A stretch of DNA of 64,000 nt from Ascaris suum (lineage: Eukaryota > Nematoda > Chromadorea > Rhabditida > Ascarididae). Numbering within the stretch: position 1 is the first letter of the stretch; each line of letters begins with the position of its first letter. The stretch is taken from positions 5,712,713 through 5,776,712 of the forward strand of contig CM024172.1 in the NCBI GenBank assembly GCA_013433145.1. The letters run 5' to 3'. The position numbers and the translations under genes were made by a program. The notes under the pieces were generated by a model. That model had not been told where the DNA came from and made no database searches. It saw only the letters and a program-made list of their open reading frames with translations. This document shows positions 49,801 to 62,700 of the stretch, one piece after another.

Positions 49801-52800
49801 CATCATTGCTTTGGTGGAACACCAACTACACTCAAATTTTTACGCCATGGTACTAGTTCAATTCCCGTAAATCACGGTAAATTAACTTCACCAATGTTAC
49901 ATTCTCCTATTGCATGCAACCGTGAACGCAACCTGCTATTGCTGAACAATGCAAATCAGCAAGGTTGGACATAGTTCTTGTCTCCGGAAAAATAGCAGAC
50001 GCTTAAACTTTGGTCAGTTTTAATGAACACCTTGCTAGTGAGGTGATCTATTGTGCTTTTATGAGATCCTTTCTTAACTTTCTTGGGGACCGAAAAACCG
50101 GAGAAGCGCTATAGGATGAGAAAGGTAGAAGTAAGCGAGCAGGACAGTCACTGCGTGATAACTGCACAGTAGGAAGATGCGCATTTGATTTGCCTCGTGA
50201 ATGCACACACACTTTATTTATTCAGAGCAATCGTCATGCTGAAAAACGCTGCTGCTGCCAGCGCAATAATGACAGTGCACACGCTTTCCCCACATTGTAC
50301 TGATTTTACTCTTGCGGCGATGCTGAACGATCACTAATTTTCAGGGCAATTGTTGTCACCCATTCGCCCGGGAAGAGTGAAAAAGGTTACGAAGGAGAAG
50401 AAAGGTCAACAAGATCTGCTTATGTAAGCTGCATAGTTGGATCTATTATAAACGATCGAGTAGCATCTCTACGGCAGTCATATATGGGAAATCGCATAAC
50501 AGTGTTTCCAGCACTTCGAGCTTTTTGGAAGCGCAAATGTATTCCAAAAACGAACACTTGGAACGCAGTTTCAGCTTTCTGTGATATAACTTCAAAACGA
50601 AACACCCTGACTGTGGTGTTCGGAAGGTTCCCAGGTAGAACTGAATGATCTGAAGCAAACGGAATGATACATCTTGCCTGAAGTAAGAAACCCATTAAAC
50701 ATGCAAACACCTAAAGTTTACAGGAAGAACAAGTTCTTTGCCCACGTCGCTTGCAACACCTTTATCGACATCGGCCGCATGGTTTTGTCTGCAGTGTTGC
50801 AATTTTGCCTCAAACTGCGACTGATTTGAAGTGAGACTTTTTGCGGCGAATATCGCTTCTTTGTCTGAAGTGGATTTTTCTCTTAGAACGAACAATTGCG
50901 GCATCTAACGAAATCACTTATAGGCTTGACCTCTGTATCTCCCCAGCGCAATGTCAGTACTTCCGCATACTTTATATGATTGCGTGTTCAGCATTCAGAT
51001 CCGGAGCCACCGAAACTAGAGTCATCAAATTTACAAAACATAATGTGCACCATAGAATGACCTCCTATAGTACATTTCCATTCGTCCACTAACTTCATAA
51101 CAACTCATGATTACTTAAGGACACTTGAAAATTTGGGCGCATTTCATGCCTCGCTGACTTTCAAGTGTGCCATTTGTGGCAGTTCATCAAACAGCTCGGC
51201 TAGGCAAAACGAATGGCATAAGCACACGTCACGTGCCCGTTCATCTGGTGCAGCTCTGTAAAAGAATTGATGATGAAGCGGAATCTGACTAGTTTGAATA
51301 CATGCAATTTCTGATGACTTCGAATGTCTATTAGATTTTTCGAAGCCGATGCTTCAACGGTAAGAGGGAGAACATCCGACCATACTTATCGAATAGTCAT
51401 ATTCCGCAACTACTGCTCCCATTGTTTTGCGCTGAAACTTAAAAAAATGAAAGACACACTTTTATAGACACACGAAACTGTTTAACAAGGTATGCCACAA
51501 CTCAAGATTTCAGCAACCTCATGCTGACAAAATTTCGTTGTGAATTGCCAACAAAGAGTACTAATCTAACCGAACTAACCACTTGTCTAGATCCACTATA
51601 AAAGTCTGCTTCATAAAACGGAAATTTCACTTAAGCACAGTGCAAATCGACCGGTTCTAAGTGCACACAATTTTCTAGTTTATAAATGGGTCTAGTAGCT
51701 TATTTACAGAGACGAATTACGCTTACTGGATTTCTTGACGTTAGCAAGATCAGTCTCAAGTTGTGAGACATCAGAATACAAGGAGACACAGAAAGCGAAA
51801 GATGACCCTGTGAAGTACGGTAATGCATATGGCGTTCAATCTTCGCAGATGGAAGATCGACTTCAGCTTATTGCAGAAGTCCTGTGCAACTAACGAATCT
51901 TTTTTTTCAGAGCACAGTGAGTAGCCAGTATTCCAGCGTGATGTCGGAGATGTCTGAAAGATCTGTACGCTCAGTAAGGTAAGCAACGCTATTTTCTCTC
52001 AGAGAAGAAACCCTTGCTTGAGATCTTCTGCTAGCATAGCATGTGCACATTTAACGATTACTGAGGATGCCACCACACTTCCTGTCACCTTTGCACAGTC
52101 AAAAGACTACAGTCCATTTCCCGCTCAGTTACGCCCTCCTCAGATCCGTACCTTGATTTTCGAAACCTTTACTGCACTGTAGTGTAATGCGTGATAAGCA
52201 GAGAAGAAATTTCTTCGAAGATAAGATACTAAACAAGCAGCATGCTGTGTTTGTAGAAAGCGTCGCAAATATGAGAAAGGAAAACAGAGATGGTGTCATG
52301 AATGGTGTTAAAGCCTCTGATTACGTTTATTTGCTTTCAGTTGTGAAGCTTCCACTCTGCAAATTCCGTCCGTTCATGCATCTTACTTCTCCTTACGAAA
52401 TTCTTTTAACAAAAGTGTCTAAATCAGCGTGTAAAGATTTGTTCGAAATATACGGATCTTGAAGTCAACGACAATTTTTCCGTCGTTGATTAGAAGCTTC
52501 TGCACACTCTACCACCCTTTGAGATGTCAAAAGGCTGTAGGATGCATATAGGATTCTAAAGTAAGCCAAAAACGGTGGTGGCTCAGTAAAACCGCCTTGA
52601 AGAAACGCCGCCGAAGATTGCACGTGCTGCGAAAAAGATTCAAAGGTTGCGCTTATTGTGTGCACGCAACGGTGATGAAGCTGCTTTATACACGTATATG
52701 GGTGAATGGCATACTTTATACGTTTCGTGCGATCAATGAATACTTCATACTTCATTATACAGTTGGTATGGGTGGGGGGTTTTTGTGTTGGCTGAGGTGA

Positions 52801-54318
52801 CTAATGGACATCGCGTAAATTGAAAAAATAAATGAAGTTGTACTGATGTACAGATTTCCACTCTTTAATTGTTTCATTTTTTACAACTTTTCTGTATCCA
52901 TTATCCTCTTAAGTCATTTTCAATAGAGGTGTTTGCAGAAAGTTGCCGGACGGCGCTAGCGGGAAGTCATCGAACAGTGCCTATGGCAAGTTACCATTCA
53001 GTGGGTCTGGAAAGTCACGAGCTAGTACTTACGGAAAGCTACCCTCAGCTAGTACTTACGGAAAGCTACCCTCAGCGGATTCAAACAGCAGAAGCACCTA
53101 TGGGGAGCTTTCGTCGGAGGTAACTGTTTTGTTGTTAAATAACCTTGCCCAATTAATCTTTTTGCGATCTCTGCAGAAGCGAGACAGATGAAGCCCTATT
53201 AACTTCACTTCACTGCCTCTTATCATCGCAACGGGTAATCGCCTGTAATGTTCCATTGAAGCTGTCGATGTCATTGCGCGCAGGAAGGATAAATAGCGTT
53301 TATGACAGCGTCCTGATGATAATTTCTGCATAAGTGATATATAGAACAGAATAAATCAGAGACCATGACAACCTTCAAAAAATATGACGCTCAGGAAGCG
53401 ACCTTGGGTTGGTTCGAGAAGACTATAAAGGAATATGCATGGAACAGAGGCGCTCACGATCAGCTACGTTAGTTGCTTAAGTCAAGGACTGCTATTTTGA
53501 AGAATCTGGTTATGATTTTTACAGTCATATTGGTCATACGACTCGTTCGACATGCTCATAAGTGGGCTTCCTCCTAGGCAGTCATTAACCCTACTTGGCA
53601 TGTGAGTTGAATGATCCTTCATCTCAGACAGCAGGCGTACATATGGCCACCTCTCATGCAACATGACCCAACCTATCACATTCATTCTTATACATAACGT
53701 GGTCGATTTATAGCTTTTTAGAGATAGCAGCAGTTCGCCCGAAACTTACTTTCCTCGCAAAAAAGAGTGCTTTTTCCCCTCTCCGATTTTTTTTGTTTCT
53801 TCTAGCAATCATGACCTGTTTGGTCGGTCGATCTGAAGGCCACCGTTCCACCTATCTCCTCATATTGGAATAGGAGCTTCTTTCACTTCGCCGCCATAAA
53901 TGGCATGTTTTGCATGTCCTGAGGCTAACTATGCGCTAACATGGAAGCGTCCGAGGTGGAATTGCTATCGCTTCTATTCGCTGTGAATTAATGTATTTCA
54001 ATATGCTAAGCGAGCCACAAATAGTGGTTTTCCATTTGCAACCATGCCTGATCCCTGGGCAGGCATAGTTTAGCATGAGCTTGAATTGTATCTCCTATTC
54101 TAAAGCTTGCGTGCTAAATAATTCACAGTTTGAGTGCGTATTGCGAAATTCTAAATGACATCAGCAACTTCCTACCATGGCTATGTCACTTGCAGGTAAC
54201 GAAGAAGACAATTAGGCGTCGGAAGGAGGGAACAGAACAGTCCGAACGATCAGTACGTCGGAAGTTTGCTGGCAAAGATCGAATGGCAAGTTTCTCCGTT
54301 CCTGAAAATCTTCTTTAA
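46825..54318 (+). CDS. 3' part of an unidentified gene with a Ser/Tyr/Gly/Lys-rich tail
   Basis: Exons: 46825-46906 (acceptor CTTGCAG, donor GTAAGG; TEGLSEEELKILRARFRM), 51911-51978 (acceptor TTTTTTTCAG, donor GTAAGC; SSVMSEMSERSVRSV), 52939-53119 (acceptor GTTTGCAG, donor GTAACT) and 54196-54318 (acceptor CTTGCAG, ending TAA; KKTIRRRKEGTEQSERS, RKFAGKDRMASFSVPENLL). Phases match across the last three exons (2, then 0, then stop). A 13-bp micro-exon near 47860 (GAAAGAAAAGCAA before GTGAGG) would bridge the phase from 46906 to 51911, but it is speculative. The 52939 exon holds four or five copies of an S-x-YGKLP-like motif. The sequence looks like a disordered, phosphorylation-prone, basic C-terminus. 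5' exons are not identified; a plus frame at 45733-45864 (ELLDACQRSGEQE) is a candidate. Confidence 0.6.
48074..48538 (-). CDS. Antisense open frame in the large intron, with a probable membrane helix
   Basis: On minus, after acceptor GCGACTAG, the frame is open for about 154 codons. The first part, ARIFAREVDARIRSFVSRDK then EHRCNVLANSVKKPL, is charged. It continues with LRTIFLYAKCVMPFLKFYN and the hydrophobic LAVVFIGALCVVVSKLALC, a likely membrane helix. The tail is less convincing, and an intron may lie near 48270 (TTTTCAAG). It lies opposite to and within the large intron of the plus-strand gene. Family unknown. Confidence 0.4.
   Translation of the reverse strand, partial: ARIFAREVDARIRSFVSRDKIEHRCNVLANSVKKPLFLCCREVQNTLRTIFLYAKCVMPFLKFYNLAVVFIGALCVVVSKLALCHVLHAFFKRRRCSTLYYGKLWLVENSWSSRMLPPLSLATTCLHSPLALISISIRCDTNRTVLRNSLPYFS
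48898..48922. repeat. Perfect inverted repeat, 11-bp stem and 3-bp loop
   Basis: ACTAGCCGCTC, TAA, GAGCGGCTAGT. The stem is GC-rich compared with its AT-rich surroundings and is followed by TATAAATT. It could be a hairpin in RNA from either strand. Confidence 0.9.
50420..50904 (-). CDS. Small two-exon gene, unidentified
   Basis: Exon 50904-50722 ends at donor CCT/GTAAAC. A 44-bp intron ends TTCTTACTTCAG. Exon 50677-50420 ends in TAA, and the phase is 0 on both sides. The first exon reads LFVLREKSTSDKEAIFAAK and QSQFEAKLQHCRQNHAADV, ending GKELVLP. The second reads ARCIIPFASDHSVLPGN, NTTVRVFRFEVISQKAE, FQVFVFGIHLRFQKARS and IYDCRRDATRSFIIDP. The total is about 146 codons, with a helical N-terminal half and a beta-rich second half. 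The ATG at 50902-50904 directly follows a possible acceptor (TTTCGTTAG), so the start may be further up. It lies in the large intron of, and opposite to, the plus-strand gene. I do not recognise the family. Confidence 0.55.
53021..53074 (+). repeat. Exact 27-bp tandem duplication in coding exon
   Basis: Two identical, adjacent 27-bp units (starting GCTAGTACTTACGG) encode ASTYGKLPS twice. Diverged copies of the same nine-residue motif flank them (NSAYGKLPF upstream, RSTYGELSS downstream), showing that the protein repeat expanded by in-frame slippage or unequal exchange. Confidence 0.95.
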
Positions 54319-55279
54319 CATTACTTCTGAAATGTGTTAGAATGTAGTTTTCGAAGGTGCACTTGAACGCATCAATTTGCCAAAAACATTAAAAACATTA
54401 TGTATTTTCATTTACACAAAAAACAGGCTAGCATCAGATTCCCCACTCGGCCGACTATGCAAGGGAGTTTTCGACATACTGAAACAGTTAAAGAAGAAAA
54501 AGAAATCAGTGGCGATTGGCTGTGAATTAGGGACGGTACTGTTTCTAGTGCCCCATATGATTTGCGTCAAGAAATCAATGAACCTGTTATGATGCGAAAG
54601 CGAAACGATGCCTTTCTCAATGGTCGTGGTGAAGAAAATATAGTGTGTGCCAGATATCGCCATGCGCCAAATTGTGAACTCTCCAATATTTCGTATATTC
54701 TAATATCTCATCATTTCAAAGTTATATTCAAGGCACGGACGGAACCAAAATGCCTCATTGTTTTAATATCAACTTCAAAGCACGGAAGGACCTAATAATG
54801 TTAAACTCAAATAATGGAGGTACCAATACGGCAACTTCGAAAGCAGAGTGACGTAAATTTCAGGTTGATGGCGACTTTGATAAAATTCAGATATCGGTTG
54901 TGGAGAATCGGGCGACAAAATAATATTAAGTCTCAACTCCAACTATACTATTCAACCTTTTGCGGTTGCAGGCGGAAATTTTCGGATTCCTTGTCTAAAT
55001 ATGATTAAAGTGATTGGTACAATATAGTGAAGAAGTTGCGACAGTTGAAGACGAGATATTGCAACACTTAAAAATGCAAATGAGATCATTGTTATTGCAA
55101 GAAGCATCCCGTAAGACAAACGAAGTATTCACTCTCCTTTTCTTTCCCTCTCAAAACTTTTGGAATGATATTGCGGTTGCAATTATTCTGCGTAACACTG
55201 TAGAAAGAATAGGACGAAGTTGGAGTCATGCATGAGCGCACCCTCTTCCATTTATCCATTCGGAAAAAAGGAGTTCCAA

Positions 55280-55623
55280 AGTGAAAGCTAGCTGCATTCA
55301 CGCAACAATCAACTTTGCAGTAAAATCGTCCGAAAATGCAGTTTTTAAGGTCCTTGGTGGAATTTTTCGAGTCGAAGAAAAGTGTATCACTCACGCATAT
55401 CTCAAGCACGAGCGATTTAAGCAATTACCACCTAGCAGTATCGTTTCGTTTGCTGAGAAGCATGAGCGCAGATTTCCAGTTGGCCTACGCTATGAATAGC
55501 GCCGTTCACAGTTTTCACTTTAGATTTATTCGCACCTGGAACAATCTCTGTCAGAACATAGTTGAGGCTCAGAACGTTTCGATATTTACGGGTCGCCTAA
55601 ACTCACTGCTCTTCACCTGTTAA
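55280..55623 (+). mobile_element. Probable LINE 3' fragment
   Basis: A plus frame ending in TAA at 55621-55623 contains FRFIRTWNNLCQNIVEAQNV then SIFTGRLNSLLF. This matches the usual end of jockey/CR1 ORF2 proteins (a W-N-x-L-P-x-x-I-V block, then an F-x-x-x-L helix). Upstream frames between 54562 and 55280 have similar coding style but are broken, so a longer decayed copy may start near 54.5 kb. No catalytic block is seen here. Confidence 0.4.
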
Positions 55624-56763
55624 ACAGCACCTGCATGCTTCATTGGTTTGCGCCTCAAATGGGGTTCTGTTTCATACCTCTCAATGCGACAAATTTATTT
55701 ATTGTTTTCTGCTCATATTCGTTTGTACTGCTCTGATGTGAATACGCACAATTCAACATCTCTCTTTTATTCTGCAACCACGTCGGTGCAGCGCTAATGT
55801 ATGTTTTCACTACTGGGTGGAGTTTTCTTCGTTTATCTATATGACAAAAAATCATAAGTATGAATAAAGACGATTCAATCTACTTCAATTCAACAAGGAG
55901 ACATGATAAGAAGTTCTCTTGAACTGCCACCGACCTTAGTCTTTTTGGGCAATGCATGTTATATTAGCGGACCGGATTCGGCCATCTCGTAAATCAATAG
56001 AAACATTGATTCCTGACATATTAAACACATTTACTTCACGCAGTAATATTGTTCGTCATGCGTAAAGTGTTCTGTGAAATTGGTTATCTGCCAATTCCCT
56101 CATCTTTTCCGGTCACCAACCTTTTCTTTGTTTGGCTGTTGTTTTTCGCTTCTTCTTACTATTAAACAAGCGGTCGTTGAACACTTCGCCACCCCCAACA
56201 TTGCTGTGTTCATATGCTAGCCGTCAATTCAGCGAAGTGAAAACCGGCGCAAATAATGCGGATTGTCGAGGGATGAGAGCTTCCTTCACTCCGCGCGGTC
56301 AAAGAATACTTTCTTTATACCAGGCAGTGGTTGTTGGCATCTTCGGTCTAATATGTGAAGAGCTGAAGAGGGAATTCTTTTGTCGACAAATAATGTCCCC
56401 CTAGAAGTTGCGGGCTTAAACAATGGTCCTCTACCTGCCGCGATGAAAAATTATCGCAGAGTGGTTTTCGGCTCCACCGCCATCCACCCCTTCCACCCAC
56501 CTTGCGTGGGCGTTTGGAGGAGTCATTCCGGAGCTCTGCCTGCCAGATTATGCGACCCGCCCGCAAATTTCGCTTGCGGAATTACTGGCGCACAGAAGCC
56601 CTGAGTTCGACTAAAATTATCCTCATTTTTCCAAAGATGCCCTTTCAGTTGATTTCGACCCTACTCTTTCTCTCTTCGGATAATCGGGATTTCCCCTCTT
56701 CCTCGTATCATTTTTACGGCTTTCATCAAACGACGCCGGGTCTTATGCTGTGTTCAATGCAAA

Positions 56764-57264
56764 GTGATAGCGACATGCGTTAGATCACGCTGGAATGGAC
56801 TAGAACCGTGCCTCGGCGCTGTTTTATCTATATCACTGTTTTCACAGACCATTACGAGGCATGAGTTTGGTTCTAAGGCCCACGCAGAATGTATGTGGGA
56901 TATGGAACTGAAGTCAAAATGGCAAGTTGAGATGACTTTCATGACTAAATTTTCACAACCGCCCTTTGCGCGTTTCCCTTGTGGAATTTTCCAACTTGCA
57001 ACTCCTTCAATCCGAATTACTTTCAAAGTTTCGGATGTTCAATTCGTTGAGCGTGCTGGAGGTGTCAAGTTCGGTAGAGTTTTGCATACGACATTGCCAG
57101 CGAGTTGGCCTAAACATCATTACAGCATTATCGCACTAGTAAATTGCTTCCTCAGTAACCCCCTTCATTCTTTCGAGAGATTGCGAATTTCCCACCGCAA
57201 AGTTTTAAAATCGGCGACGCTCACGAATGGAAATACGCCTTCGCCAATAATTATTTTACAGTGA
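56764..57264 (+). CDS. Longest uninterrupted frame outside known genes, uncertain
   Basis: A 166-codon frame contains ECMWDMELKSKWQVEMTF and FARFPCGIFQLATPS. The opposite strand also has a 90-codon frame here. The stretch is GC-richer than its surroundings and ends abruptly at a 3' T/A-rich boundary. A dispersed repeat or a fragment of one is as likely as a gene. I do not recognise the protein. Confidence 0.2.
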   Translation: MIATCVRSRWNGLEPCLGAVLSISLFSQTITRHEFGSKAHAECMWDMELKSKWQVEMTFMTKFSQPPFARFPCGIFQLATPSIRITFKVSDVQFVERAGGVKFGRVLHTTLPASWPKHHYSIIALVNCFLSNPLHSFERLRISHRKVLKSATLTNGNTPSPIIILQ

Positions 57265-59755
57265 TTCGCCGAGTAAATATGTGCACTTCTTCGTCAGTTT
57301 CATTAAGACTCTAGACTTTTTCGGTGCTAGATGCACAAGGCACCACCTTTTATCGCACTTTTTCATCGCCACACGCACACCCATTACATGCAACGTGCCC
57401 CGTCTCCTTTATCTGCATACTTTCTTCTCCTCTTGTCAAAAGACGGGGTGGAAACGTCGCAGCGTGGCTGCGACTCGCCGTTACAATCGCTTTTAGACGA
57501 TAAAAACTCCGGCCATGAACTCCACTCATAAATATCAGCACAAATGTCAGGGAGAGCTGAACACATCTTCCACCTCTACAAGCCCATCGACAACGAACTC
57601 CAGCCCCTCTATCGCCCTCTTGCAAACGCAAGTCGCAAGTCAACGAATCGACCACAATTCGGTAAACGTTTATTCTCTCAAGTCGTGAACGATCGCACTT
57701 TACATGAACCACTTCGAAATTTCCCATGAACATGCCTCTGAGTCGAAAAATGGAACAAAGAACAAAAACGACGAATGCAAAAACTCAAATATCAAAATAA
57801 AACAACTTGAAACGAAAGCATGGAACTGGTATCACGAGGCCAATGAGCTCTTTCAAAATAAACACGTTCGAGCTCGCAGTCAAAACTGATACGTTCGTAA
57901 ACAGCTGACATTACAAGAGTAGAACAACCATATGTATCTTGGCAGCAGCGCCCTCGACGGCGCGCTTAGTAACCAAGTTAGATGGATGACAAAAGTGGAC
58001 GACGATGAAAGATGTGACAGCTGCCACGGCCTATGGGCACCGTGCACATGGCCACAACACGCAGAACGCTGAGACAGAACAACATTCTGCACATTACACG
58101 GTAGGTAAATATCATAACTGGACGGTAGTCAACAGATCGGTGGGGACGATAACAGAGGCCTCAGTGCATAAGGTCGATGACGATGAATCAGAATGCATTT
58201 AAACGGAGATGTAACAATGAATAGACGTGACGCTTAAAGAAAAAATCCACAAGAGATGGTGACTGGGAACGGATCGCGACAATGCGACGTGCACACATCC
58301 TTACTGCCTCTCAACAGCAATCCAATGTACTCTTCACTTATTGCATTTTACCTTATACCAAACCGCAAAAATTGTCCCACAATTACATCCATTCTCTGAC
58401 GTATCGATTTCCCCATAAATCCCCAACTGAAGGGTTTACAGAAAAACGCATTTAACTTTAGCCCTTCTGTTTGACAGAATGATATGCAAGCTAAAACTGG
58501 GCGCCGAATCTAAATAAGCTGAAGAAATGCCCTAACTCACTGGGAATAATTTGATATATGACATAATTCATAGACACATCAAAGTGAATACCACTATGCT
58601 TAAGCAGTAATTTTAAGTGAGAAGAAAGAGTGAACTCAGTAAGTGCAGTCGGTTCTCCAAAACGGGTTCACAACCATGTCGGTTGCTATAAAATGTCAAA
58701 ATATCTCCTGCGACAAGTGGCTGCAGATTTTTTGAGCAAATATCGTAACTTTCAACCTTCGCAACAAACAAAAGTCCCAACACACGAATCAGAGATGAAG
58801 TACCACTTGATGCAAGATGCACCGCTGACAGCTGTCCATTAGGAAAGCTGAAAATCGATGTGATGCATACCGCATGCAGCCAGGTGAGCTAAACAACAGC
58901 AAACATTACCCCAGCACATCAAACAACGATCCAATATTAAAACGCAACCTGAACCACCATCCGATAAATTAGAGATATCGATAGAATAAAGTGTAACAAG
59001 AGAAAAAAGGAAAAACTAAAGAGAGAGCACAAGAAAAACAAACAGAAAAATGCAAGAAAAGCAAAGCCATAAACTCAACACAGCTGAAAAATGATGGAAA
59101 CGCACAAAGTGCATCGAATACAGAATACCGTGGGGAGAAACCAAAATGATATCGCAAGATGATAAAGAAGTTCCCTGCTGCAAGCAAAACTTCTTAAACA
59201 CTTGTGTGCCTGAGAAATCGCCGAAAAAAGATGGGTTGTAATAAACTGACGACCAATCTCGTCGTATGCGAACAACACAACTGACTCACGGATATGTTAA
59301 GAACAAACTCGAAAACCTCTTTCAACGAAGCCGCCAGAAATGCCATATAAAAGAGAGCGGAACGTAGGACAACGCCTTTGTACGTGCCAATAAATCCGAA
59401 TATGAAAGTCCAATGCACCTGGAAATATACGTCAATTTCTTTCTGCGAGGTGACAGAGTATAACGTGTTCCACATAAGTGGATAACAAACTCCCAACTAT
59501 TCATCGAACTCAATAGCATAGCAGTAGCTTTCGTTTCACAAACAACAAACCGATTCCTTGCACATCGCGGAAAAGCACTACTATTTACCATACAGAACAC
59601 CGGGTTAAAAAACTGCGGTGTTAGAGCTCGTTCGCATCTCACAGTTCAATAGAAAAATGAAAAGCTTATTTGTAGGAAGCGACTTTACTGCAGTGCTACC
59701 TTCCAGCATCGAAAAACACCTTTCATACAATAAACGTAACACTCACACAGCTCGC
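57265..59755. other. Intergenic or 3' flanking sequence of the helicase
   Basis: No convincing exon. Opposed frames overlap at 57350-57733, and short weak frames lie at 58.6-59.6 kb. The part next to 59756 lies immediately downstream of the helicase stop codon and should contain its 3' UTR, but I could not place a clear poly(A) signal. Confidence 0.45.
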
Positions 59756-62700
59756 CTAGGCGGTTACGTCCTTCGATGAATCGACGATATCCTCACTCCT
59801 TGCATTTTCGTCGACAAGCTGGTATTCCGCCACATACAGCTTCGGATCCACCAGCTGCAACACGCCCAGGCTTATGACCCAGTGCACTATGAAGCCTTGA
59901 AAAAAAAGCAAAAACAAGAAGTGCAGAAATCACAGATCAAAAAGCACACTTGACTTCTCAGTTTTCTTGATTGCAAACTTCGGTTGATGGTAGTAGCATT
60001 CCCAAAACATTCTCGCTTTGTAATAACAAAACTGGTCACCTTGATTTCGGACGGTAATAAACGAGAAAAATGAACCTTCGGAATGGGCGCGATGTGCGTT
60101 CTCAGCTCAGCTTCAGTACGTCGCAGGTTGAAACGATCCTCATAGGTGATCAGGTTGATTGCGATACCCAAATGCCCGAAACGACCCGAACTGCAACTAG
60201 CTCCTTTCATCATTCCGTGCTTCGCGACAAACCTTCTGGACCCTCACTATCGACATCAAGGTTATGACTGACAGCTTAACCAATACAGCATAAAAAAGGT
60301 AACCCTCACCACAGTATTTGGCGTTCACTTCTCGAGTTCAATTACAGCCAAAGGTTTGAAACAACCAACATGAGTAGGTCGGAGCGGTGGAAAGTGCGGA
60401 ATATAGTGGTGAACTTTGACTAAGCATGCATCTAGAGACAGGAGCGCAGGAAAAAAATTTTATGGACGCCGATGTGGGAAAAGAAGTCTTTCAGGAATTG
60501 CGATATAAATGTATCGCAAAGCAGTTACGCTAAACAGGTGCTATCTATGAATCTAGTCAAATAAAGAGAGAGTGCATGAGTTCGTGATTGTCGAACTCAC
60601 ACGTATACCGAGATGAATTCACTCATAATGGAAACTGATAACCATGACTGAAGTTGTCTTAATTGTGTTATTAAAAGCGCTGAGGCAGCAACCAGTGGCT
60701 GTAACGACTATGACCATACAGCAGCTTGATTGTGACAGCAGAACAGTGTGCACAATGAAAAGCTCTTAAAAGTGACATTTTGATGCAGTGAGCAGGGTAC
60801 ACAACAAATGCTACTGCCTACTCTGTCACTCGTTTGTTCATTGTTGCTCGCCGTTCGTTCGTCGTTGGTACATCACGTGGGCAGCTTGTGGGCTCAAGGC
60901 GGAGCCATGCGTCCAAAAATAAAAGTAGTGTTTTTGTCATGGTGCTCGACAGAAGCCGGTGGCCCGAAAACGAGTCCGGATCGTTAGAGCGGCGTATACA
61001 TGCAAATACATACCCCCTGTGGCAAAGCCGCACAAGAGCGGCGTTTTTATATTACTTAAAGACAAATGTTTTCATAGATAAATCACAATTTTGTTTTCAA
61101 AAATTCAAAAGTCTGCGAAATAAACAATTCCAAGTCAAAACGATTTGAGAAAGAGAACAGTTTTGGATCTTATCAATGGTTTTTTCGCGAAGCGTTAGCC
61201 GATGACGGCATCTTCGCAATTCTTGGAATTTGCTTCTTCTTCTTCTTCTCGACACCCCCTGCATTACGGAAAGCGATCCGTTTGGTCATTGAACACGACT
61301 TAGACGCACCTACAGACATTTCCCCGCTCTAGTGAAACCGTGTGAATTTCCCCAAAAACCGATACTGACGGGTAAAAATAACAGACAGTCGCGAGAAAAA
61401 GTCTCATATGATCCATTCCCTAACAACAGCGAAATGAATATATTTTGAAGCTGCGTTCCAATGCACAAAGCGACAAATGAAAGAGTTCCAAATGGGACAT
61501 ACCCAAGGAAGCTAATTCCTTGTCCAACAACAACAACGTTACATCGTCGTCCTAATGACTCTTGGGAAGCAATATTAAAACATTTTAATGCAGTTTTTGA
61601 AAAGCTTGCCAACATGAACAGCCACTGACAATGCACCATGATGTCGATGACTTAGCGTGATAGCCAAATGCTTGTTCGTTTTCATAACGTTTTATATGTG
61701 AAGCTGCCAGACAGCATGACCGTACGCAGACAGCATCCCCACGACAGCCTATATAGTAATGGAGAGGAAAGACGTTTGCAGCCGAAACTCTGTCTGTTTT
61801 CTCAGTGTTAGCAAACTGTCGCCGACATTGGTATTGTTGATCTTGACAGATAAGAGTGGCCTGCTGACATCGAAGCGTTTCGCTAGCGAGTTTCGCCAGT
61901 CTTCAACGTCACTTCACATTATAGGCGTCATTCACAGATCAGAAACACAACCACGTAAAAGCGAAAGCCGTTCCAACTGTTCCACACTGCCTCGTGTGAA
62001 ACAGTTGTAAAACAGCACTGGCAAAAAAAAGAACCTACCGGCCAATGCGGTGAAGATAAGTTTCGGCATTGCGCGGGAAGTCGAAATTGATGACCACATT
62101 GACAGCCTGTATGTCAATACCACGGGTGAGCAGGTCGGAACACACCAGATTGCGACAACTGCCCCGGCGGAAGTCATGGAATACTCGGTTGCGATGGTTT
62201 TGTGCCATACGCGAATGGATATAGTAGCACGAGTACCCGATCTCAGTGATCTTCTTCGCGAGGAGCTCCACACGTTGCGTCGAGTTACAGAAAATTATTG
62301 ACTGGTTGATTTGCAACTGAAAATATGCTCTTTCAATCCCTTTGCTAGAAAGCCACCAAAAACGCCGTTGTGTTTTTTCATACGGCTGCGCCCAGAGCAT
62401 CGCAAACGAACTCTGCCGAATGCATCCGCTTACCTAAATTTAAACATGAGTCGATTTCCAGCTCAGGCCATTTCAGTGCTGCTTCCTGACATGTCTGTAT
62501 CCCCCTGTTCGCAAATGTCAAAAAAGTTGTTCTAGAATTCCCAAGCGATCACAGTTCTTTCTGAAGTAAGCGGACTAAATATGGGGGGCACCTTATGCTA
62601 TAAAATACGTCCAGCAAATCTGGTTGGTATATATCCGACCTGCCCCTTACAGATCGAAACGCACACATACGACGTAGCTAAAATGCACCGTGCAAATGTA

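Noticed and set aside
57350..57733. 127-codon minus frame opposite a 66-codon plus frame
   Set aside because: No motif, competing frames on both strands, no splice support.
60818..61148. Overlapping 71-codon (minus) and 104-codon (plus) frames
   Set aside because: Lie within a helicase intron and overlap each other; no family features.
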